IMG/VR virus record: IMGVR_UViG_3300006999_000002
Span: 1 to 41,689 of that record
Length of the DNA: 41,689 bases
Strand: one strand, 5' to 3'
Source of the DNA: a virus
Under the pieces are notes generated by a model, which did not search any database, had not been told where the DNA came from, and saw only the letters and a list, made by a program, of their open reading frames with translations. A program made the translations under genes and the position numbers. Shown here in pieces: positions 5,955 to 13,391 of the stretch (position 1 is the first letter of the stretch; each line of letters begins with the position of its first letter).

Positions 5955-5977
5955 GATTGGAGCCCACCAAGCGGCCC
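5955..5977 (+). promoter_or_regulatory. Phage RNA polymerase promoter P1
   Basis: GATTGGAGCCCACCAAGCGG is one of five copies of the same element. The core CCCACCAAGCGG aligns with the T7-family core CTCACTATAGGG. It lies 108 bases before the RNA polymerase gene, so the polymerase probably boosts its own transcription. The start site is probably in the GCGG. Confidence 0.8.
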
Positions 5978-5999
5978 AGCCGAAGGCCCCGTAAGGATT

Positions 6000-6083
6000 C
6001 CTTAGGACATCCCAACGATGCCTATGGATTATCCAAGGACATCCAATCTCAATCTTATTCCCCTAATACCCTTAGGAGATCCC
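6000..6083 (+). repeat. CCTTAGGANATCCC leader repeats before RNA polymerase
   Basis: Three related copies occur: CCTTAGGACATCCC (6000-6013), CCAAGGACATCC (6033-6044) and CCTTAGGAGATCCC (6070-6083). The last provides the ribosome binding site AGGAG for the polymerase gene. The same unit, CCTTAGGATCTC, forms the tandem array at the right end of the window, and CCTTAGG recurs after the promoter at 20896. Confidence 0.65.
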
Positions 6084-6084
6084 A

Positions 6085-8628
6085 ATGGAAGACCGTAAGG
6101 TTACTCGACAGAAGAACCTTGAAGGCATGATGAAAGGGCTCGGTGAGAAGGCGTACAAAGACCAGACGATCAGGGCGAGAGAGAAGGGCCAGGAGAGCAC
6201 CACGAGCTACGGTAGATTCCTGGTCAAGGCAGGGATTCAGCCTGTAGCAGACGAGATTGAGGCATACTACGCTCGAGCTATGGACGGGAGGGCTGGTCGT
6301 AAGGCAACGACCATCCGCCGTCTCCAGGAAGTCGTAAAGGCTCACGGCGAAGACAGGAAGAGCGCCTTCGAGACAGTGGCGTTCATCGCACTGAAGAGTT
6401 TGATCGACACCCTGATCAGGGAGACCAAAGCAGCCGCAACCAGCGTGGCTGTCGGGCTGTCGGTGGAGGATGAGGTCCGGTTCGCTCGGTTCAGGGAAGA
6501 GGCGAAGCCCTTGTTTGACACCCTGGACAAGAACCTCGATAAGAAAACCAAGGATATACGCCACAAGCGCACCGTCATGGTTCATTCGATGAACAAGGCT
6601 GGTGTCGAATGGGAGGGGTGGTCGCTGTCTGATCGTATGCAGTTGGGCCTAGTCCTCCTGGAGTTGACCATCCAGGCGACGGGCCTTGCGGAACTGAAGC
6701 CTGTCAACGAGGGCAAGAACAACACGCTTTACTACATCAAGCCCACGAAGGAAACGCTGGAGTGGATCAAGGCCAGGGGAGAGCATGACGCAGCCTTATG
6801 CCCCCAGTGGCTGCCCTGTGTTGTCCCTCCCAAGGACTGGACCACTCCGTTCGACGGCGGCTACCACAGCAACGAGGGGTCCTTCCGTATCCCCTTGATC
6901 AAGCCAGTGAAGAGCATGGCTGGCCGTCTCAAGCGGAACTACCTGGAAGAGGTAGCCAATCGGGCAGACGAAATGCCTGAGGTATACGAGGCAGTCAACG
7001 CCATGCAGAAGACGGCTTGGCAGATCAACTCGGACACGTTCTCAGTCTTCCAGCATATGTGGGAGAACATGGGGGACAGCCCGAAGGCTGGGCTCCCGGC
7101 CTGGGTCGAGTATGAGCCCAAGGACGTAATGAGGCCCTACCCTGAGGGCGAAAGCACCGACGAGCAGCGACGGTGGAAGCGCGATGCATCCCGTATGTGG
7201 GAGTGGATCAACACGGAGAACAGCCGAGTGATCCAGACCGTGAAGGTAAATTTCATCGCGGACAAGCTGGCCGACGAGGAAGAGATTTACTTCCCGTACC
7301 AGTTCGATTTCCGGGGGCGCGTGTACGCTACTCCCATCGTGCTGAATCCTCAGGGCAGCGACTTGTCCCGGGGCATACTCTGCTTTGCTCATGGTAAGCC
7401 GCTGCACAATCACCAGGCTTATCGCTGGTGGTGCATCCACGGGGCCAACGTGTGGGGCGAGGACAAGCTCTCTCTGGGTGCCCGAGTCCAGTGGGTGGAG
7501 GACAACGCTGATTGGATTCAGGCCGTAGGCTCAGACCCGTTGGAGCATAATGAGTGGATGGAGGCGGACAGCCCCTGGCAGTTCCTGGCATGGGCGTGTG
7601 AGTACGCTCGACGGGAGCAAGAGGGAGCTTCGTTCCTGTCCCATCTGCCGGTCCAGCTGGATGGCTCTTGCAACGGGCTCCAGCACTTCTCGGCCATGCT
7701 TCGAGACCCTGTGGGTGGCGAGGCGACCAACCTGGTGCCATCGGACCAGCCCCAGGACATTTACGCACGGGTGGCTGAGGTTGCCACCAATAAGCTACGT
7801 TCGTATGTTTCCGCAAACGGATACGATCCGCAATCGGAGGACAGTGACACAGCCTTGGCTTCCCGTTGGCTGGACGTCGGAGTCAATCGGAAGACCACGA
7901 AGCGGGCGGTGATGATCCGTCCCTACGGCGGGACGTTGAAGGCTACTCAGCACTACGTGGCGGGACACCTGTTGAGTGACCGGACGGTAGAAGAGCGAGC
8001 CACCTTGAACCCTGAGGACAACCGTGACTTGTTCCGGGCGTCCATGTTCATGGCGAAGGTGATCATGGAGGCGATCAACGAGACTGTTGTGGCCAGCAAG
8101 CACGCTATGGACTGGCTCCAGGCGGTGGCCAAGGCAGCCAGCAGGGAGCAGCTTCCGATCAACTGGTCCACGCCGGCCGGGTTCTACGTTCTCCAGGCGT
8201 ACCCGAACATCAAGATGCGCCGGGTTCGGACCAAGCTCGGGGAGCAGTCCATCCGGTTCTCCCTCAAGGAAGAGCAAGACAGCCTGGACTCGAGCAAGCA
8301 GGCCACGGCTATCTCCCCGAACTTCGTGCATAGCCTGGACGCTGCCGCCCTGGTTCGGTACGTGTGCAAGGCCAAGGCCCGGGGAGTGGATGCGTTCAGC
8401 CTGGTTCACGACAGCTACGGGACTCACGCCGCGGACACCCAGGACTCAGTGGAGGCGCTGAAGGAAGCCTTTGTGGAAATCTATGAGCAGAACGATCCGC
8501 TCCAGGATTTCTACGACCAGGTGGTGGCCGTGCTCCCTGAGGAAGAGCGGGAGAAGCTCCCGCCGATGCCCGCCAAGGGCAACCTGGACATCCGGCAGGT
8601 GCTGGAGTCCGACTATTTCTTTGCCTGA
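6085..8628 (+). CDS. T7-like single-subunit RNA polymerase
   Basis: An 847-residue homologue of T7 gene 1 (883 aa). Visible landmarks are FDFRGRVYA near 407-415, LDGSCNGLQH with catalytic Asp526 (T7 Asp537), RKTTKRAVM with Lys606 (T7 Lys631) and RPYGG with Tyr614 (T7 Tyr639), then APNFVHS-like SPNFVHS at 744-750, VHDSYGTH with catalytic Asp776 (T7 Asp812), and the conserved C-terminal Phe-Ala. The promoter-recognition loop around 708-725 (MRRVRTKLGE) differs from T7, which fits the different promoter core found here. It transcribes the middle and late genes. The ribosome binding site is AGGAG 6 bases before ATG. The gene lies between promoters P1 and P2. Confidence 0.98.
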   Translation: MEDRKVTRQKNLEGMMKGLGEKAYKDQTIRAREKGQESTTSYGRFLVKAGIQPVADEIEAYYARAMDGRAGRKATTIRRLQEVVKAHGEDRKSAFETVAFIALKSLIDTLIRETKAAATSVAVGLSVEDEVRFARFREEAKPLFDTLDKNLDKKTKDIRHKRTVMVHSMNKAGVEWEGWSLSDRMQLGLVLLELTIQATGLAELKPVNEGKNNTLYYIKPTKETLEWIKARGEHDAALCPQWLPCVVPPKDWTTPFDGGYHSNEGSFRIPLIKPVKSMAGRLKRNYLEEVANRADEMPEVYEAVNAMQKTAWQINSDTFSVFQHMWENMGDSPKAGLPAWVEYEPKDVMRPYPEGESTDEQRRWKRDASRMWEWINTENSRVIQTVKVNFIADKLADEEEIYFPYQFDFRGRVYATPIVLNPQGSDLSRGILCFAHGKPLHNHQAYRWWCIHGANVWGEDKLSLGARVQWVEDNADWIQAVGSDPLEHNEWMEADSPWQFLAWACEYARREQEGASFLSHLPVQLDGSCNGLQHFSAMLRDPVGGEATNLVPSDQPQDIYARVAEVATNKLRSYVSANGYDPQSEDSDTALASRWLDVGVNRKTTKRAVMIRPYGGTLKATQHYVAGHLLSDRTVEERATLNPEDNRDLFRASMFMAKVIMEAINETVVASKHAMDWLQAVAKAASREQLPINWSTPAGFYVLQAYPNIKMRRVRTKLGEQSIRFSLKEEQDSLDSSKQATAISPNFVHSLDAAALVRYVCKAKARGVDAFSLVHDSYGTHAADTQDSVEALKEAFVEIYEQNDPLQDFYDQVVAVLPEEEREKLPPMPAKGNLDIRQVLESDYFFA

Positions 8629-8634
8629 AGCAAT

Positions 8635-8661
8635 CCGCTCCCGGAACGAATCCGGGGGCGG
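8635..8661 (+). terminator. Hairpin after RNA polymerase gene (early terminator candidate)
   Basis: A continuous 11-bp stem, CCGCTCCCGGA/TCCGGGGGCGG (one T-G pair), has the loop ACGAA and starts 6 bases after the polymerase stop. It is followed by CTCTTC rather than a clean T tract. The position matches the T7 early terminator TE just after gene 1. It may also be a processing stem. Confidence 0.55.
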
Positions 8662-8667
8662 CTCTTC

Positions 8668-8690
8668 GATTGAAGCCCACCAAGCGGCCC
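8668..8690 (+). promoter_or_regulatory. Phage RNA polymerase promoter P2
   Basis: GATTGAAGCCCACCAAGCGG differs from P1 at one base. It follows the early hairpin and lies 20 bases before the first DNA-metabolism gene, so it starts the middle transcript. Confidence 0.85.
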
Positions 8691-8710
8691 AGCAAGCACA
8701 GGAGATCGAC

Positions 8711-8863
8711 ATGCAGCTTGAGATTCGCATGAACGCAAGCAACGACCGGGTGGTGTTCAACGGCACTGCCCATGACCGCAGCCAGTACGTGGGGCACGAG
8801 AAGCGCCGGCTGCGTAACAACGTGGTGAACGCTTTCCGCAAGTCCAAGCGCAGGAGCAAGTAA
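8711..8863 (+). CDS. Small basic middle protein, 50 aa
   Basis: The ATG at 8711 follows AGGAG by 6 bases and is the first start after promoter P2. The 50-residue product is very basic in its second half (EKRRLRN and KSKRRSK), consistent with nucleic-acid binding. Its stop overlaps the next start (TAATG). In T7 this stretch between genes 1 and 2.5 holds small host-takeover proteins such as gp2. No sequence match to gp2 is claimed. Confidence 0.7.
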   Translation: MQLEIRMNASNDRVVFNGTAHDRSQYVGHEKRRLRNNVVNAFRKSKRRSK

Positions 8864-9120
8864 TGGATCGAGACCAATTCACCAACGCCAACCTCAGGAG
8901 CGTGAGCAAGGCGTCTATGGCTGCCCTGAGCCAGATCCAGGACCATCCCAAGGGCGTCCAGCCGGCGGCCATCGCAGCGATGTTCCTGGCCTACAGCGAG
9001 GCGTCGGGCGTCCCGGCGCAGGACTTGATGACCGTGACCCAGAACATGATCAGCCACGCCGACGGACGGCGGCCTGAGTTCAAGGCACTGGTCCGGTACG
9101 TCGAGGGGGAGCTTCTGTGA
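8863..9120 (+). CDS. Conserved-looking hypothetical protein, 85 aa
   Basis: An 85-residue, mostly helical protein with no Cys and no membrane segment. The start overlaps the previous stop and the stop overlaps the next start (TGATG), so it is part of a tightly coupled cluster. Composition (AAIAAMFLAYSEASG near 36-50) suggests a small helical bundle. The function is unknown. Position upstream of the SSB gene suggests a replication or host-control accessory. Confidence 0.7.
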   Translation: MDRDQFTNANLRSVSKASMAALSQIQDHPKGVQPAAIAAMFLAYSEASGVPAQDLMTVTQNMISHADGRRPEFKALVRYVEGELL

Positions 9121-9275
9121 TGGAAGACGATAGGCAGATGGAGCTACCGCTGGAGCCGTCAGAGGAAGCGGCTCAGACGCTGGACAGCCTGGTTCGCCTG
9201 GCCGAGCAGGGCTACCTCCTGGAAGACATCGACATCCCGACCACCAACGAGGAGATCATCGACCATGGCGAGTAA
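9120..9275 (+). CDS. Small acidic protein, 51 aa
   Basis: The ATG at 9120 overlaps the previous stop, and the frame runs 11 bases into the SSB gene. The product is strongly acidic (MEDDRQMELPLEPSEE at the start, NEEIIDHGE at the end) with one helix, LDSLVRLAEQGY. It is short but enclosed by coupled genes on both sides, which supports translation. No function is recognised. Confidence 0.6.
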   Translation: MEDDRQMELPLEPSEEAAQTLDSLVRLAEQGYLLEDIDIPTTNEEIIDHGE

Positions 9276-9942
9276 GCGACAGAAGCCTACGGTCAGCCCG
9301 AAGGGCACCGCCATTTGGCCGAAGCTCAATGAGCCGGACCAGTACGACGAGAGCCAGGACCCGGTATACAAGGTCACCCTGGCGTTTGACGCTGAGAAGG
9401 ACGCCCAGAGCTTCATCGAGACCATCGACGAGAAGTGCAACGAGGCGTTCAAGGAAGCCCTTGAGGACAAGACGGCAGCCCAGCGCAAAAAGTTCTCGAT
9501 GTACGTCCCCTATGAATACGAGGAGGATGAAGAGACTGGCGAGCGTACCGGCCGAGTCCTGGTCAAGTTCAAGTCCAAGGCCGACGTCAGGGACAAGCGC
9601 ACGGGCAAGACGGTCCGTAAGGCGTTGCCGATCTTTGATGCCCGGGCGAGCAAGCCCATGAAGAACCCGCCGCGGATCGGCAACGGTTCGGTCCTCAAGA
9701 TCGCGGCTGTGTTCTCTAACCCCTGGAGCAATCCTGCGAAGCAGGCAGGGGCGAGCCTGTATATCCAGGCTGTTCAGCTGATCGAGCTTGCCGAGCATGG
9801 CGGCTCTGGCGGTGACGCCTTCGGCTTTGGCGAGGAAGACGGCTTCGAGACTGAGGACGACAGCAGCCCGGACTTCGAGGACGAAGGCGAGGGCTACGAG
9901 GACGGCGGCGACGACGACGGCGACGACGACCCGGACTTCTAA
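9265..9942 (+). CDS. T7 gp2.5-like single-stranded DNA-binding protein
   Basis: A 225-residue protein. The body (1-165) opens with GTAIWPKLNEPD and includes FKSKADVRDKRTGKTVRKALP, as in the OB-fold gp2.5 proteins. The last 50 residues are an acidic tail that ends in DDDPDF. In T7 the acidic tail with terminal Phe docks onto the polymerase and helicase, and the same is expected here. It coats single strands in replication and promotes annealing. It overlaps the small acidic gene upstream, and its stop overlaps the endonuclease start (TAATG). Confidence 0.93.
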   Translation: MASKRQKPTVSPKGTAIWPKLNEPDQYDESQDPVYKVTLAFDAEKDAQSFIETIDEKCNEAFKEALEDKTAAQRKKFSMYVPYEYEEDEETGERTGRVLVKFKSKADVRDKRTGKTVRKALPIFDARASKPMKNPPRIGNGSVLKIAAVFSNPWSNPAKQAGASLYIQAVQLIELAEHGGSGGDAFGFGEEDGFETEDDSSPDFEDEGEGYEDGGDDDGDDDPDF

Positions 9943-10394
9943 TGATAACCCGGAACAGTCGCGCCAACAAAGGTAGCGATGGGTTTCGTGGTGGGCTCGA
10001 GAGGGCCATCGGGGATCTACTCGATGGCCTTTCTATTTCGTACCGCTACGAACCTGGCGACATCGTATACCTGGTTCCTGCCCGAAACGCCAAATACAAG
10101 CCGGACTTCGTTCTTCCCAATGGAATCGTGATCGAAGCCAAGGGACGATTCGTCACGGCTGATCGGCAGAAATTCGTCAGGCTGAAAGAACAGTACCCAC
10201 GCCTTGATATTCGATTCATCTTCTCGAACCCGAATGCCCGCATCTCGAAAAAGTCCTCGACTACCTACGGAATGTGGTGCGAACGTAAGGGGTTTCCCTT
10301 TGCACCCGTGAAGGATTACGCGGCTTGGATGGCGTGGACGAACGAACCCGTAAACCAGGAATCTCTGGATGAACTCGAAAGCCTTCTGAAGTGA
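9942..10394 (+). CDS. T7-like endonuclease I (Holliday junction resolvase)
   Basis: A 150-residue homologue of T7 gp3 (149 aa). The nuclease core is clear: PDFVLPNGIVIEAKGRF contains the PD...ExK active site (Asp in PDF, Glu and Lys in EAKG), followed by LDIRFIFSN and TYGMWCERKGFPFA, as in T7. It cuts branched DNA, resolves concatemer junctions and helps degrade host DNA. The start overlaps the SSB stop and the stop overlaps the amidase start. Confidence 0.95.
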   Translation: MITRNSRANKGSDGFRGGLERAIGDLLDGLSISYRYEPGDIVYLVPARNAKYKPDFVLPNGIVIEAKGRFVTADRQKFVRLKEQYPRLDIRFIFSNPNARISKKSSTTYGMWCERKGFPFAPVKDYAAWMAWTNEPVNQESLDELESLLK

Positions 10395-10825
10395 TGACGA
10401 GAGAAACTACAGACACGGTGATCATCCATTGCTCTGCCACCCCGGCGGACATGGACATCGGAGTCAAAGAGATCGACCGATGGCATCGGGCGAAGGGCTG
10501 GCTTGAGATCGGCTACCACTTCGTCATTACGCGAAGTGGCGTAGTGCAGGAGGGTCGAAAGATCAGCAAGCCGGGAGCCCATGCAATCGGGTGGAACAAG
10601 CGAAGCATTGGGATCTGCTTGGTCGGTGGTGTCAATGAAGAGGGCGAGCCCCAGGACAATTTCACCATCGAGCAGATGGAACTACTGGAGCAACTCACCT
10701 ACGAGCTTCTCGACAAGTACCCAATACGCAATGTCATGGGCCACAACGAAGTGGCCCGTAAAGCCTGCCCGTCCTTCGATGTACAGGAGTGGCAAAAGGA
10801 AATCGGACTGGAGGACTACAAATGA
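10394..10825 (+). CDS. N-acetylmuramoyl-L-alanine amidase (T7 lysozyme-like)
   Basis: A 143-residue homologue of T7 gp3.5. The ATG at 10394 is preferred to the GTG one codon upstream, because of the TGATG overlap. Zinc ligands are His12 (VIIHCSAT), His117 (MGHNEV) and Cys125 (KACPSF), with catalytic-type Tyr41 (GYHFVI) and Lys123. It cleaves peptidoglycan amide bonds at lysis. In T7 the same protein binds and inhibits the phage RNA polymerase and links transcription to replication. Whether that holds here cannot be seen. There is no signal peptide, so it needs a holin. Holin-like genes lie at 23947 and 38515. Confidence 0.96.
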   Translation: MTRETTDTVIIHCSATPADMDIGVKEIDRWHRAKGWLEIGYHFVITRSGVVQEGRKISKPGAHAIGWNKRSIGICLVGGVNEEGEPQDNFTIEQMELLEQLTYELLDKYPIRNVMGHNEVARKACPSFDVQEWQKEIGLEDYK

Positions 10826-11043
10826 AGTCCCTCGACGGAATCCTCAAGAGCTTACACAAGACGCTCCGTGACCTCGACAAGCTGATCGACGCCCGGACGG
10901 CCAAGGTCAGTAAGAACATGGCAGAACTGGCGCGGATCGAGGACGAGAACGAACGGGCACTCACTGAGGCCAAGCAGGCTGGCCGTGCCCGCAGCAAGAT
11001 CGCAGGGCTGATCGGCACCGACGACGAGTCGGCCCCCGATTGA
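10822..11043 (+). CDS. Coiled-coil hypothetical protein, 73 aa
   Basis: The start at 10822 overlaps the amidase stop (ATGA). The product is almost one continuous charged helix (about 5-55, with LHKTLRDLDKLIDAR) and a short acidic end, DDESAPD. Its TGA stop lies inside promoter P3, so gene end and promoter share bases. Function is unknown. Coupling to the amidase might mean a role in lysis timing, but nothing direct shows this. Confidence 0.7.
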   Translation: MKSLDGILKSLHKTLRDLDKLIDARTAKVSKNMAELARIEDENERALTEAKQAGRARSKIAGLIGTDDESAPD

Positions 11044-11060
11044 AGCCCACCAAGCGGCCC
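11038..11060 (+). promoter_or_regulatory. Phage RNA polymerase promoter P3
   Basis: GATTGAAGCCCACCAAGCGG is identical to P2 over the whole element. The TGA in the element is the stop of the preceding gene. It starts the transcript for the winged-helix and primase-helicase genes. Confidence 0.85.
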
Positions 11061-11083
11061 ACCTGTCATCCGGCGGGTGGGCC
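11056..11083 (+). promoter_or_regulatory. 5'-terminal hairpin of the P3 transcript
   Basis: GGCCCACC (11056-11063) pairs perfectly with GGTGGGCC (11076-11083), followed by TTTCGCG. The stem begins within the expected start-site region of P3, so the RNA would carry a stem-loop at its very 5' end, as T7 late mRNAs do. A transcription pause is the other reading. Confidence 0.6.
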
Positions 11084-11120
11084 TTTCGCGTTCAACAGTC
11101 GAAACAGCGAGGCATCAGAC

Positions 11121-11432
11121 ATGCAGAGTATAGTCCGTACCATTCAACAGAATGTGACGCCTCAGGCAGCCAAGGTCCTTCGGTACATGGAGGACACCGA
11201 CGGCACTATCACGGCTCGCGAGGCGATGCTAGACCTTGACGCCACCAGCGCCACCCTCGCTCGCCGTATCTGCGACCTGGAAGAGGTAGGTGTGGTAATC
11301 AACCGGGAGTCGAAGACACACCCCGCGACGGGCAAGCGGTACACCCGGTATTCCTTGGATCCGGTTGCGACTGCAACCAACGTCATGCCGGTTCAGTCCG
11401 TCCACCCCGACGACTACGAGGTCAGTGCATGA
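11121..11432 (+). CDS. Winged helix-turn-helix DNA-binding protein
   Basis: A 103-residue product. ATG 11121 is used because upstream frame extension runs into promoter P3. Residues 13-75 read as a small winged helix: VTPQAAKVLRYMEDTDGTITAREAM, then the recognition-type helix ATSATLARRICDLEEVG and a wing around TGKRYTRYSL. Similar HTH proteins stand just before the primase-helicase in other T7-like phages. Its DNA target is unknown. As the only recognisable DNA-binding regulator in the window it is the best candidate for a lysogeny or timing switch, which is inference. The stop overlaps the next start (ATGA). Confidence 0.75.
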   Translation: MQSIVRTIQQNVTPQAAKVLRYMEDTDGTITAREAMLDLDATSATLARRICDLEEVGVVINRESKTHPATGKRYTRYSLDPVATATNVMPVQSVHPDDYEVSA

Positions 11433-13054
11433 GCGAGTTTGTCCACCATGAACCGTGCCCCCAGTGCGGCAGCAGAGACAACCTGGGCCGGTTCGATGAT
11501 GGGCATGGGTACTGCTTCGGCTGCCAATACTACGAACCGGGGGACGATGATCCCCCGGACACTTCCCGGTCTGAGGAGTCCCTAGTGTCCCGACACGGTA
11601 TGGTTGAGGGCGAGATACAAGCCCTTACGAAACGAGGGATCTCTGAAGAGACCTGTCGCAAGTTCGGCTATGAAGTCGGCCACTTCAAAGGGAAGCCGGC
11701 GCAGATCGCCAACTACCGCCCGCTCGACGGCGGCCCTGTGGTAGGCCAGAAGATACGCCTGAAAGACAAGGGATTCCCCTGGACAGGCGACGCCAAGAAA
11801 GCCTCTCCTCTGTGGGGCTCTTGGCTCTGGCGTAGCGAAGGTAAGATGGTGGTGATCACCGAAGGCGAGATCGACGCGATGACGGTCAGCCAGATTCAGG
11901 GCAACAAGTGGCCTGTGGTCAGCATCAAGGATGGGGCTCAGTCCGCAGCCAAGTCTATCAGCCGAGCCCTGGACTGGCTTGAGTCCTTCGAGCGCGTGGT
12001 GTTCATGTTTGACATGGATGACGCCGGTCAGAAGGCTGCTCAAGAGGCGGCTATGTGCTTGTCCCCAGGCGTCGCACGGATCGCCAACCTCCCCCTCAAG
12101 GACCCGAACGAAATGTTCCAGGCCGGCCGCGGCCGGGAGATCATCGACGCCATTTGGAACGCCCGGACTTTCCGGCCCGATGGCATCGTCACGCTGTCCG
12201 AGGTCAAGGACCTGGCTTCCCAGGACGTTACCCAGGGGCTGCCCTGGTGGTCGAAGACCTTGACGGACCTGACCTACGGCCGGCGTAAGGGCGAGGCGTA
12301 TGCCTTCGGCGCTGGCACTGGCGTAGGCAAGACGGACTTCCTGACCCAGCAAGTCGTGTATGACGTGATGGAGCTACAGGAGCCCGTCGGTCTGTTCTTC
12401 CTTGAGCAACAGCCGGCTGAAACAGCCAAGCGCATCGCCGGTAAGAGCGCCGGCAAGCGGTTCCATGTGCCTGACGGGACGTGGACTCACGAGGAACTCC
12501 TCCAGGCCCTCGACAACCTGGAGAGAAGCGGCCGGCTATACCTGTACAACCACTTCGGGTCCTGCGATTGGGACGTGATCGAGAAGCGCATTCGCTATCT
12601 GGCACGGGGTGAGGGCGTCAGGTTGTTCTACCTGGACCACCTGACTGCTCTGGTATCCGGCACGGACAATGAGCGAGTCGAGCTTGAGAAGGTCATGTCC
12701 GAGATCGGGAGCCTGGTCAAAGAACTCGATGTGATCATCCACTATGTTTCCCACCTGGCCACGCCTGAAGGCAAGCCCCACGAGGAGGGCGGGCGGGTGA
12801 TGATCCGCCACTTTAAGGGCTCCAGAGCGATTGGCTACTGGTCGCATTACATGTTCGGCCTGGAGCGAGACCAGCAAGACGACGAGTCGAACCACGAGAC
12901 TTCGTTCCGAATCCTAAAGGATCGCTATACAGGGCAGGCGACAGGCGAAGTGATCCCGATTGGCTACGACCACGATACCGGCAGGCTCTATGAGCTTGAC
13001 GGTAGTGAGTATTTCGACAAGGAAACCAGCGATGACCAACAAAGTCCTTTCTGA
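11429..13054 (+). CDS. T7 gp4-like primase-helicase
   Basis: A 541-residue fusion of primase and hexameric helicase (T7 gp4A is 566 aa). An N-terminal zinc domain has Cys10, Cys13, Cys29 and Cys32 (CPQC...CFGC). The TOPRIM primase follows, with TEGEID (Glu145) and FDMDDAG (Asp195, Asp197). The helicase has Walker A GAGTGVGKT at 294-302, Walker B LFYLDHL and downstream HYVSHLATP and KGSRAIGYWSH. It unwinds DNA at the fork and makes primers for the DNA polymerase. The start overlaps the winged-helix gene. Confidence 0.97.
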   Translation: MSEFVHHEPCPQCGSRDNLGRFDDGHGYCFGCQYYEPGDDDPPDTSRSEESLVSRHGMVEGEIQALTKRGISEETCRKFGYEVGHFKGKPAQIANYRPLDGGPVVGQKIRLKDKGFPWTGDAKKASPLWGSWLWRSEGKMVVITEGEIDAMTVSQIQGNKWPVVSIKDGAQSAAKSISRALDWLESFERVVFMFDMDDAGQKAAQEAAMCLSPGVARIANLPLKDPNEMFQAGRGREIIDAIWNARTFRPDGIVTLSEVKDLASQDVTQGLPWWSKTLTDLTYGRRKGEAYAFGAGTGVGKTDFLTQQVVYDVMELQEPVGLFFLEQQPAETAKRIAGKSAGKRFHVPDGTWTHEELLQALDNLERSGRLYLYNHFGSCDWDVIEKRIRYLARGEGVRLFYLDHLTALVSGTDNERVELEKVMSEIGSLVKELDVIIHYVSHLATPEGKPHEEGGRVMIRHFKGSRAIGYWSHYMFGLERDQQDDESNHETSFRILKDRYTGQATGEVIPIGYDHDTGRLYELDGSEYFDKETSDDQQSPF

Positions 13055-13151
13055 ATTCATTGCGTTGGGGCCGGAGGATATGTTCCATCCGACTATGCTC
13101 AACGCCTACGCAACGGGGGCTGTATGTCTCTCATTTCTGCTGCTCATGTGA
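13032..13151 (+). CDS. Possible small membrane peptide, 39 aa
   Basis: The ATG at 13032 lies inside the end of the primase-helicase gene, with AAGGAAA about 7 bases upstream. The product has a neutral N-terminal half and a hydrophobic C terminus, AVCLSFLLLM. It overlaps the next gene by 28 bases in another frame. It could be real but short and doubly overlapped, so evidence is thin. Confidence 0.3.
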   Translation: MTNKVLSEFIALGPEDMFHPTMLNAYATGAVCLSFLLLM

Positions 13152-13357
13152 AAGAGGTTACCGTCCCTTCTCTTGACGACGCCTCAGAGTCCCTCCATGT
13201 GGCTGTGGGCATCGCCCAGCTGAACCCGGAGGTCTACCCGGTGCTCCATGTGGCTAACGAGAACGACCGTCTGAAGCTCCAGGAGGCCCTGGATGAAGTC
13301 TCGGATGGAGAGAACGCTGCCAGCCATGTGATTGTACGCATTTATAGGGACAGCTGA
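13124..13357 (+). CDS. Hypothetical protein, 77 aa
   Basis: The ATG at 13124 follows GGGGG about 6 bases upstream. The 77-residue product alternates short strands and helices (HVAVGIAQLNPEVYPVLHV, then NDRLKLQEALDEV, then SHVIVRIYRDS), a compact alpha/beta layout. No family is recognised. It fills the gap between primase-helicase and PhoH. Confidence 0.55.
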   Translation: MSLISAAHVKEVTVPSLDDASESLHVAVGIAQLNPEVYPVLHVANENDRLKLQEALDEVSDGENAASHVIVRIYRDS

Positions 13358-13391
13358 TCTTATTGTCTCAAGCAATCCTGTAGAGGAATCA

